Below are positions 22,501-31,900 of a stretch of DNA of 64,000 nucleotides, in pieces. This DNA is from Ciona savignyi (Eukaryota; Chordata; Ascidiacea; Phlebobranchia; Cionidae): contig CH002902.1 in NCBI GenBank assembly GCA_000149265.1, forward strand, positions 195,560-259,559. Reading direction: 5' to 3'. Made by a program: the position numbers and the translations under genes. The notes under the pieces were generated by a model. It was not told where the DNA came from and searched no databases. It saw nothing but the letters and a program-made list of their open reading frames with translations. The stretch's first letter is position 1. Each line of letters starts with the position of its first letter.

Positions 22501-25500
22501 GGTTGTGTTGGAGTATTAGTACACCGACCACAACTGACTGGACACAGGGTTTCGAAGTTGCTCTGTTTGCATGCATTCAGTGCTGCCACTCTTTTGCAAG
22601 ACTCCGGGATCTGATCTTTACATGCGACTGCAACAGATGGCACCCCGCAGAAGCCGCACGACTTCTGACACAGCATTTTGACTGATACTTCGCTGCAGCG
22701 ACTTGTCAGAAGCCGACAGTTGGCACCGAGTTGGTCAGAACAGGCAGGGGTGGCAACGACTGCGTTTCGGGCGCCGCAATTTCTGCACGAAGACTTGCAG
22801 AGCGATTTTATGAAAGTGTTCTGACACTGGCCGAGTTGGGACCAACGCGAACAATTGCTGTGTGAATCAACACACACTTGGGGTGTGGGAACTGTAACTG
22901 AAAAAAAGAATTGTTAAAAAATGAAAAATTCAACATTTTCTTTAAACTAGGTAGATTTAAAAATGCTTTTAGACAGACATCTTTCCATTACAGTAATATG
23001 CATGGGTGAAAGTTAACCAACCTGGTGCGGAAGTGGTTTCTGTGCACAGACCACAACTCTGTGGACATGACCTTCTGACCATTGAGTTGGTGCACTGCAT
23101 TTTCTCCACCAGGACTCCACAAGAACTGAGCTGGTCTTTGCACTCGTTCAAGGGGATTTTAATAGATGTGCATTTCCCGCAAGAAAGTGGACAGGCGTCG
23201 TAAAAGTTTTTACTCGTGCAAAGACCAGAAGTCTTGAACTCAGGGCACCGCGGATTTGTGTCCTTGCAAATGTCTAGAACCATATAAAGCATTAGTAAAC
23301 AACCAAGCAGTAAGGAAATCCTTACAATAACCGATGTTTACAGAAAAAAAACATAAAGTTTACAGAAAAAAAAACATAAATTTTATATAAACATTAGGAA
23401 AATTTTATATAAATTTTATATAAAAAATCGAAGAAAATATCCCAAAGCGCATCCAACATCCGTACAACATTTAAATCCACATGTAAAATTCTGTTTGATA
23501 TCTAGCCCTGTTTTACATTAACAAGTACATTAAGACCGATATGTACAATATAACTTACCGGTACTTGTAGTTTCATTAGTTGCTGTCACCACAGGCACCC
23601 CACACTGCTTGCACATTTTCGGGCAGTTGGTTCGAATGAAACTTGACGAGCAATTCTGCGAGTATTGCGGACACACAACCAGTTGATCCTCGCAAGGTGG
23701 CGTGCAGGTGAGACACGATTTAGGGCACAGCATGGCCACACGAGGGTCAGAGCATCTTTGCTGAGCCGCAGATGGACAGTTCTCGTGCTTGTCGGCGCAC
23801 AATGAGGTAGCTGGGGAAAATAGTTTGTTGATAAGTATAAAATCATAACCTCAGAGGTGAGCCATCGGGACCATAAAGATTAAAGAGCATATGAGACATA
23901 TATACATTGTTTATGGAAATGTTTAATCATATAGACTATAGTGCAATTACTTTACAAAACATCATAGTAAAAAAATAGCAATTTTAATACATATATTCTT
24001 AAACCGGTACATATAAATTAAATTACAAAACGTTAGCTTTGTTTCTAGCGAAGCAAACACACCTAAACCTAAGTAAGCATTTTAACTTAAACAAATGTTT
24101 CTAAAAAAAACTATAATTACTTGGCAGCACAGGTTCCACACAAACTTTGCAACTTTTCCGGCACATAAATTTCCACAATATTTCCGAGCATTTTCCGGCC
24201 TGCGCAAAGGCTGAGCAATAGGCTGCCTGGTCAAAACAACCTGCAAGAAATATGACAACCCAAGTTAGGTAAACCACTCTGTCGAACACTGAATCATTGC
24301 AAGTCCAAACATACTTGAGCATCGGTTCATGTTACAAGTTTTCATCGATCTTGATTCTCCGGCACATTTACTAGCTTTGCATGATCGTCTTCTTTGTTGC
24401 ACACCTCCCCCACATTTTACTGAACAGGCTGACCAACTGGACCACACATTCCAAACTGCATTTAAGAACATGTTGTTAGAATAAATATATCAAACTTAAC
24501 AATGGCATATACCTTTAACAAAAAGGCTAACTTCTTTTTTTTTTCTAGATTAAATGCAGTTTAATGCCGTGGATAGAATTTATATAAATTGTCCTTGCTT
24601 AATTTAAAAGCATAATCCCCGGATAATAAATTACATATATGTAAATTTCGTTTTTACAAATCTAGGGTTGGAAAATTTATTGCATACCGCCACATAGGCC
24701 ACATGATTCAGGGCAGTTTGTGGTCATGTAGTTGGTGTAGGTTGAAGAACAAAATCCGCTGTTTGACCAGTTTGCACATTTCACATGTTTATCCTCGCAT
24801 GTTGCGTTGCCTAAAATACAATTCGGGTATATTTTTAATTTGAGTCACTGCCTTTTCTATGCTCATTTATTGGTCCTTATAAGTCGAACAATAATGTGAA
24901 ATATACTATGCTTATCATGTTGTTAACTTATTGCGCTGCGTAAATACGTTCAGGGAATAAAGTACTCCTAGGATGGATATAGGTGACGTTTACTCATAGT
25001 TTAAAAACTTAAACCCAGTTTTAAAATAAAACTTACCTGTAGACTGAGTTGCGTTCACCGTTGAAGGTTGGTCCGTAGCAACTGTTGTATTTTCTGATCC
25101 GCAAAGTTCACAGGTAGCAGTACAAATTCGTTTTACTAACTCAAGTGTACAGGCACCTAAGAATAAATTGTGATGTAATATTTCACCAGTGTGTTTTAAT
25201 CTTTCTGGGGTCACATTTGTTTATATTTCCCAATTTTTAGAAGAATATACCGGGTCACGTACCTCTGTTTTTGTAATCAATACAAGTGGCTGTTGCCATG
25301 GCATCGGCACAAGATGCGCAATCCCGCGTCGCACATGCCTCTTCTTGCCGTTCACAATTCTCGGTAGTGCACGACAGCGTTCTGGCGCGCTTTCCTCCAC
25401 CACAAGTAGCGCTACATTCACTCCATGCCGACCAAGTTTCAGTGGCTAAATATGGATATATTTTATTTAGATTTAGTCACAAACTATACTTTGCGAATTA

Positions 25501-28050
25501 CGATTCTTAATTGCTGGTGCTTACCACAAAATGAGCATGATTTCCTACAGTTGGTTTCCATAAACGGCCTGAGTTGCGGGTAGATGGCGCTATTGCAAAA
25601 TCCTGAAGTTGACCACTCCTTACACACGGACCTCAGATCCTGGCAATCTGGAAGTTAAGGTATTAGATCTGCAGCTTCAACTTAAATGATAGATATTATA
25701 CAAATTATTTGGTTAGTTCTTACTTGTATCGTTAGTGGTGGTAGGGGTCGTTGTAGGGCAGAAACCGCAAGTCTCCCTGCAAGTTTCGCTGAGAAAAGCT
25801 GAGGATTCCGGGTCATTACATTGCGGTTTCAACGGTTCACAATCCCAAAAGGTGTCGACGCATTCAACACGTGCAGCAGTGGTAGGGAAAACGGTCGTAC
25901 GCGCAGTGGCAGCCGTGGTTGTCGTTCCACAGACACCACACGTTTTCTTGCAACTTTCTGTAACGTTCGAGATAGAACCGCAGAATTGAGCTAATGATGC
26001 ACACTCCACGTATTTGTCCATGCACGAGGGCTGAGTTGTGGCTAGCTCTGTTGTATGGTGAAATACGCCATCTTCTGTGGTTACTCTAAGCGATCCAGTC
26101 GTAGGTGCGAGAGGCTGCGTAGTTTGCTTAAACTCCACTGTTGTATCTTTGTTTTCACTGGAATCTGTAGTCAGTTGAAATTGTACAGTGGTTTCTTCGA
26201 TTGGTTGCGATGCTGTGACTTCTAGGGTAGTTTGCTGTAAATCTAGTGATGTCGTTTCAGGTTCAAGTGTAGAAATTTCCGTTGGAATTGTCGGGGATGT
26301 AGTAATACTTGGAACAGTGGAACATAATCCGCAGCTCTTTTTGCACAGCACTTTCATCATAGCAGCATTGTTGCACGACGTTACAGGGAAGTATCGGCAA
26401 GAAGCTAGTCTATCCTCGCATGGAACTGGGGTAGTATTAGCACTGGCGGGTATTGTGGTGGTTGGAAGTTCTGGGGAGGTAATCATATCTGAAGTCGCAG
26501 TTTGAGCTGGTGTTGAAGTATCGCCGGCCGTACTAGGAACGATAGTCGTCTCTTGATGTGATGTAAACTTTGTTTTTGGTGTGGTGACCGCTTCGGTAGA
26601 AGACACAGTCGTACCAGCGGTGGTTGAAATCACTGTATAGAATACGAGTTTGAAATATTGCTATAATTGTTATTTAGTTTTTTACATACCTGCAGGAGAT
26701 TGACATAATCCACAAGTAAATTTGCATTTTTCCCGAGCAAAGGGGGAGGTGGCACAGGCAAACGCAAGCAAGTAGCACGAGTTGGCGACGTCTACGCATG
26801 GAACCGCTGTTGATACTGAAGTTCACGAGTGGTTAGAACGCTGGAGACGCATCTTATATAGATTAGAACCTTACCTGTTGTTATTGTGGGCGAGGTCGTT
26901 AGGGGCACTGTCGTCTGCGCAATATCTTCTGTCGATGTCATTACAATAATCGGTGATGTCATGGCCATGGCTGTTGTTTCATTCTCAGTTGTGGTAATAG
27001 GTGAGGTAGGCATGGTTGAAGTTGGCAAAGTTGTCGTGAGATTCGATGAAACTGTGCTCGCAAGATTTGTCGCGTTTTCAAATTGAGTGGTGGTGAACAA
27101 CGTTGTGGACACCACGATTGTATCGTTATCTGCAACATTTTCGTTACATACCTCGCTCGATAAACAAACACAAAGCACCTACCTCCGCACAATCCGCATG
27201 ACTTTCGACAATTCACAACCATGAATTTTCGATAGGTCCCTTTATTGCAATATCCGCTGCTGGCCCAGTATCCACAAACGGAACGGGTGTCGCGACACTC
27301 ATCTGCATAAAAAGCCAATTTACACCGAATCACATACTACTCCAGGCTTTTTTTATATACTTTACTCGACTGGGTAAAAATGTTAACCCGTTGTACATAA
27401 TAGAAAAATCGTATAATGTTTAGCTGCCGGTGGTTACAGGTAATCTTGCTGAGACTACAATTTTTCAGATAGAAAATAATTAACTCTATTTTAAATTTAC
27501 CTTTACAAATTCCGCAACTTCTCTTGCATTTCAGACTCATGTATTTCTTATAGTCGTCTTGGTTACAATACCCCTCTCTCTTCCAGAATCTGCATCTGCG
27601 GTTTTCATCTCGACAAGTATTTTCTTCCTCTTCCTCCACTTCTCTTCGCATCACGTTGTGTGATGACGTAATTTCATTTTCCAGTAGCTCCAGCAACGGT
27701 TGGTTCTGTCGGGAACAAAACTTAAATTAGTTTTTTTACATAAGACTAAGTTATATTAGTTTATATACATAGTTTTTCACATATAAAGAAGGCCCAAACG
27801 AATATGGTCCGGTCTCTTCAACGCCGTATTTTAGAACCATTAACTAAGGTTACGTTTGAGGGTATGTTAGATTTTGCACAATAATTTGTTTAAAATCAAG
27901 AATGTACGCTCTTCACCTAAATAGCTAATGTACTTTTTAACATATATCTACCTTTATAAATTGACTTACCAATATAGAAGTTGAGTCAAATCCCGGCTCC
28001 AAGCATAAGGCGGACTGCATGAGCAGCCAACTTGTCACAAAGTAAAGCAT
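13562..28050 (-). CDS. Giant secreted ShKT / thrombospondin type 1 / F5-8C domain protein
   Basis: Thirty-two exons, in order: 27970-28050, 27501-27705, 27183-27302, 26875-27129, 26690-26815, 25724-26632, 25525-25647, 25263-25445, 25037-25156, 24688-24810, 24315-24455, 24121-24240, 23559-23810, 23022-23273, 22490-22897, 22109-22252, 21538-21672, 21077-21241, 20523-20672, 20069-20278, 19542-19661, 18834-19130, 18367-18506, 18082-18169, 17353-17488, 16800-16961, 16260-16438, 15531-15773, 15130-15290, 14567-14781, 14077-14192, 13562-13599. They sum to 6117 nt, 2038 residues, with every splice phase matching. A signal peptide is visible (MLYFVTSWLLMQSALC); an in-frame ATG at 28092 is an alternative start. 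Content: 22 ShKT domains, 11 TSRs, Thr-rich stretches at residues about 136-220 and 263-400, and a C-terminal discoidin domain. There is no membrane segment, so it is an extracellular matrix or secreted protein. Weakest splice sites: the acceptor of 20069-20278 and the GTTGGT donor after 23022. No named orthologue comes to mind. Confidence 0.88.
14077..15290 (-). other. C-terminal F5/8 type C (discoidin) domain
   Basis: Exons 15130-15290, 14567-14781 and 14077-14192. Hallmarks: a leading Cys (TCDVTEL), ALFAASSEM, LAWCPTTNDTKRWIQ running into VDLTTPMEVTGISVQGF, and a closing CLRFELLTC. The last coding exon adds only RSSEAGSGMEI. Such domains bind phospholipids, glycans or collagen. Confidence 0.85.
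16145..16235 (+). mobile_element. Fragment of tRNA-like SINE (family 2)
   Basis: GTGGCCGAATGGTTGGTTAA followed by TGCGACTACAATCTTAGC resembles the A-box head of the copies at 19798-20042. It lies in the intron after exon 16260-16438. Confidence 0.4.
17560..17857. repeat. 28-bp minisatellite spanning an assembly gap
   Basis: A unit containing AGTTTGAAATTTATTGTAAT recurs with a 27-28 bp period on both sides of the gap (starts near 17591, 17618, 17646, 17674, then 17804 and 17832). The array lies in the intron between exons 18082-18169 and 17353-17488. Its true length is unknown. Confidence 0.9.
17698..17797. other. Assembly gap (100 N)
   Basis: Exactly 100 N inside the minisatellite, most likely a placeholder for an unresolved number of repeat units. 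The flanking exons join in frame, so no coding exon needs to be missing. Confidence 0.95.
18530..18648 (+). mobile_element. tRNA-like SINE (family 2)
   Basis: GTCGTTGAATGGATAACGCA (A-box-like), then TGGTCCTGAGTTCGAAGTCA (B-box-like) and a short GGTAGAAAACCG tail. Same layout as 19798-19912. Confidence 0.55.
19798..19912 (+). mobile_element. tRNA-like SINE (family 2), first of a tandem pair
   Basis: A-box-like TAGCTGAATGGTTAACGC, a middle section with ATACAAAAACGGTCCTAG, a B-box-like GGGTTCGAAACTTGGC, then a GGTAAAAAAC tail. An adjacent second copy follows in the same orientation. Confidence 0.65.
19930..20042 (+). mobile_element. tRNA-like SINE (family 2), second of a tandem pair
   Basis: TGGCTGAATGGTTAATACGA, TATACAAAAATGTCCTAATG and GGGTTCAAAACTTGGCTCGG in the same order as the copy at 19798. 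It ends just before the donor site of exon 20069-20278. Confidence 0.65.
20748..20895. repeat. Dispersed repeat, intact partner of 2496-3245
   Basis: GTTTGGCGGCCATGTCTTAA and TACCTAAAGTAGATAAATGA match 2496-2552 with few changes; CTTTGTGTTTTCA near 20880 matches about 3213. Here the two parts are contiguous, in the intron between exons 21077-21241 and 20523-20672. Confidence 0.6.
21380..21475 (-). mobile_element. Degenerate SINE family 1 head
   Basis: On the minus strand GTTGGTGGTTAGCAAGC, CGGAAGGTTGTGG and TGAAACCAGCTGC follow the tRNA-like head of family 1. Middle and tail are absent. Confidence 0.4.
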
Positions 28051-28092
28051 AACTCGAATAAATAAACTGGAACTTTGATTGTCCAGTAACAT

Positions 28093-28951
28093 TTCGGCTA
28101 CTGAGTTTTTTTGGCAATTAGGACCCTAATACGGATCTGAAAACTAATATAATTTTAAAAAGTTAAAAAATTCGTATATCCTCTAGTTGACTACAGAACT
28201 ATCCCTAAGACTGTTCTGTGAACGTCCTGTCGCCAGTGTGTCTCTGGCACGAATGAGACCATGGGCTTGGACTCCGGTGCTTTCGTTGCAATAAGTAGCC
28301 TTCTATTTAGGAACTTTACTTCGCACTTGTCTCTTGCGTCACGCGCAAAGACAATGCAAAGTTCTTGATCTTCGCTCGAACCATAATAGCAGCCTTAGTA
28401 GCGATGCGCGCGAGAGAGAGAGCCTGCAACGTTATCAAATTAGAAGTCGCACCGTCCAACGTTTCATTGTCCAGCGCGTTAATCGCTGCCGAATAGATGT
28501 ACAGACCTGGAGCCGATTCCGCGAATTGTGGCGAAGCCAGTGGTTAGAGAGGCTCTTGTTCTCTAGATGGAAGGTCTTTGTGAATGTAACTGAAATTCTA
28601 ACGTGAACTAATCGTAAACCATGGTTCACGTTCAGGCGCTCTAGGTATGTGAACCGATGATTTATGTGAAAGCATGGCAACGACGCTTCTAGAAGCTAAT
28701 AATACACGTGGGAACCTGCTACTAACTATATAAAATGCAAGTATATCTGTTAGTTGTAAACGAAACATGTTCTAAGCATTAAAGGATCACTATGTGGCAG
28801 TTCACTTTAGTTTAATTCATTTTATGAGTTATTTTCTCATTTTAGACAATTCCAATACAAGTGCATTGCAAATATAAGCGTAAATTGCATGATAAACAGT
28901 GGAAATTACGAACGTAGATGTCGCTGTGAAAGTAGTCAAATATATAAAGGT
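28093..28951. other. Spacer between the unknown basic gene and the ShKT/TSR gene
   Basis: This should hold the ShKT/TSR promoter and 5' leader and the 3' end of the upstream gene. A minus-strand ATTAAA at about 28810-28815 is a possible poly(A) signal for the upstream gene. A GAGAGAGAG run lies near 28410. No coding exon is evident. Confidence 0.5.
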
Positions 28952-31900
28952 TTACGCGTTTTGGATTGTCTCATTTCGTACAAAATTCGCCACCCGACGT
29001 GTTGGTTTTACAGAAGTAATTGAAGCTGCAAAATTGCTTTCTAATAATTTGGGAGTCGGTCTTTCTTGTATTATTACGTCACCGCTGCAAATGACACCTG
29101 GTAAGGAGATCTCGTCAATCGAGGGAGGAATTTTCCTCTCCGCCGGCAGTTTACGGAGCTTTGTTCGCTTTTCTTTTTTGGTAATTTTGGTTGGTTTGTC
29201 TTTTACGAAACCTGCCTGAAACGCGCTGGTCAGAAGCGTATGCTGACCTACTGGCAGCCCTGTCTGCGCAGAACGGTCCGGCGGTTTGGTGGTTATGATT
29301 GGAGGTACCGCCCTGCGTTTCATCACCACACCTCCGTTTCCCGAAGTTAAATTGGTCGGTGGCTGTAAGAAAAAGAAAAGTTAAGACATTGAAAATGTAA
29401 CCACATATGTGTTCAGTGCCTGTTGACTGTTCTTTTCTCCGAGTAACTTCGCTTTAGCAATGGCAGTAGATAAGGCGTGCTTAAAGGCCGACTCTTCCAA
29501 TATGCCCTGAAATTTAAACAGGTCAAATACAATTTAATAAAAATTACACACCAGTAATACTGATTTCAACACGAAAACACAACAAAAACAAGTAAATTTA
29601 ACCAGGTCTAAAATTATTATTGAAGAAATCTAGAATATTGGTAAGATTATTTACATCGGTAGGTTTAAGTGTTTGGTTCAGCCTTTGCAAGACGGAGTTC
29701 ACAAGAGTCTGCTGTTCATCTACGAGAGTTTGAAGCTTCTTTCTTCCGCGGTTCTTGAGGTGGGGAGGGTGGATGGGCTTTTTATCACGGGAAATTTCCC
29801 TTTCAATTTCACTCGTCCCGGGATTAGGGATGACCTTGAAGACAGAATTAGTTATCATTTTATAAGTTAAATGCGCGTCATATTTTTGTCACGACCGAAC
29901 TTTTTACAAGGCTTGCTTGTTAGCATAACTTAACATTACCAACGCCATTATATTAAAGCGTCAACCCATGTTTACTTCTAAAATGAAATGAAATTTTGTA
30001 CATTAATTTTTCATTAACAATTAAAGCATGGTATATTAACATCAACAATGAAGTGTTTTTCTCAAATTTTGACTGTTTACATTGTAGTTCATTGCACGGC
30101 ATATCAAACCACTTCTCATCTTACTTTATATCTTAGAAAGTCGCTTTGTTTATCAGTTGAAATAAAGTTGGCAGTTTCAACCAACTGTCGCACGATTTCG
30201 TCACTGTTGAATGCTGATGACGTCACCTCCCCGTTACTGGTACTTGATGACGTCACATCGACCGCTTTCAGGCCTGACGGGTTTCGTAACTTTCGTTCGG
30301 TCTCCGGCAAGTTACTTGGATGTTGATACAGCAATAGAAAGGATACCGTTAAGTTGAGAATGGAACACGTAAAATTGAGAATAATTGTATTTACTCCCAT
30401 AGATATGGGAAAGAAGAGCCTTATAACAGGGGAAATCATCACATTATCTTGTATGCACAGTTATGTTATCGAAACTATTGTGGATTGTTGTTTGAAAGAC
30501 ATTTGCTACAGTGCATGTTCGACTCTTTAATCCACTGGCTTTCAACAATGTCTGCAAAGCGCTACGTAAAATAATAGGACTGACTAGCTAGCTGCTGGTG
30601 TTGATCCAACAACCGTCACTTCGAAAGTCGCGCAAGCACTATACCAACCAGGTCGGATTTTACTTTAGAAATATACCATAATACCTTATTACCTAATGCG
30701 TTATACCTTGATCTGGGATTCTAACATTTTCTTTGTGGTTCAAAGCGCGATCGCGTAATAATTACCAATGCTTACGTCATTGTTGAAGCCTCTTTAATAC
30801 TCGGTAACTGTTCCTTCCGTTTTGCGCCGTCTCCACTGCTGCGTTGGTCAGTTTTCTCCTTCAGTGAATTCGAGCCTTCTCCTACCACAGGGGGGAGCTG
30901 GTGAGCAGCATCGCGGTGAGAGGAAACCAGCGGCCTCGGTTTAGGGAAAACCGGTGGCAACTGGTCCACTTTTTTGGACTTCCGATTTTGTTTGAACGGC
31001 TGTGGGGCGCATTCTGTGTTGACAGATCTGGGTGAAAGGTCATCTTCGACGTGCACCGTCCCTTTCCTACGCGCGGTTTCGACGTCATATTTCATCGTCA
31101 CTTTCGCAGTCTCCACTACGGTAAAGACGGGTGGCAGTTCGACGCCGTGCTTAAAAAATGTAAAATAATATTGTGGAGTAGTTATGTATATTAGTATGAT
31201 TCTGGTATGATATAATCGCAGTAACTTACATACAAAATATAGCCTAAATCACTTGGCTATTTAACCGACATCGCGTCTCGGCCGAGTCAGATTGTATATT
31301 ACGGGGTGATTATGTATATTATGCATGAAATTATCAAGGTATAATATCAATAAACAAATTACAAAGTATGTACCAACTCACTTGGCTATTAAATCTATAT
31401 TGAGTCTTGGTCGTATCCGATTTATCTTCCTCGTTTCTTCGTCTTTCTTGGATTCTTCGTTTTATTCTTTCCCTTTCGTTTCCGACCACCCCTAGTCTCT
31501 TGTACCTTGTGCTCGGTACGATGACGACGGAAGAGTTAATCGAGGAAGACTCCGATGTTGCGGTCACGTGCTCTCTCTCCGATTTTCCGATGATGACACG
31601 CGCCACCCAGCGCTCGTCATCCTGCGTCTTCTCGAACTTTATCATTTTCGAAATCACATCATTGTCATCTCTGGCGTCAAGATTTCGCGGATGCAAGGTG
31701 ACGTAATAACTTCTGTCGGGAATCTGATCTGTTTTTCTTTTAACCGCACCGTTCACGTATCTAAAAACAACAAAATAGTAAAAGCTGCGTGTGTACACAT
31801 GGGCCTATACCAAAATTAAAAACATATTCGATAAAAACAACAATTTTATCTCCTTTCTTCCATACCTTACTAATCTTTCTTTAACCGAAGGTTCTATGTT

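Larger units (their letters stand above)
20523..27705 (-). other. ShKT domain array (21 of 22 domains) with interspersed TSRs
   Basis: Domains per exon: one each in 27501-27705, 27183-27302, 26690-26815, 25525-25647, 24688-24810, 24121-24240, 22109-22252, 21538-21672, 21077-21241 and 20523-20672; two each in 23559-23810 and 23022-23273; three each in 25724-26632 and 22490-22897; one split over 25263-25445 and 25037-25156. The twenty-second, in 19542-19661, lies among the TSRs. All 22 keep six cysteines in the C-x-D ... C-x3-C-x2-C pattern, for example CRDTRSVC...CRKSCGLC. Two TSRs are embedded at 25263-25445 and 24315-24455. ShKT folds occur in sea-anemone potassium-channel toxins, but in animals they are mostly structural or protease-linked; a channel-blocking role is not implied. 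Confidence 0.85.

Noticed and set aside
26188..26505. 105-codon plus-strand open frame
   Set aside because: Antisense of the Thr-rich ShKT exon 25724-26632; valine-rich composition is simply the complement of Thr/Ser codons.
13562..28050. ShKT domains as venom toxins
   Set aside because: Although ShKT names a sea-anemone toxin fold, here the domains are embedded in a very large matrix-type protein with TSR and discoidin domains, so toxicity is not supported.
29598..29654. Alternative C-terminus ending NNNFRPG in the unknown basic gene
   Set aside because: Reading through gives a stop with no usable in-frame splice to the next exon; the internal GTAAAT donor at 29654 keeps phase 0. It remains possible as a minor isoform.
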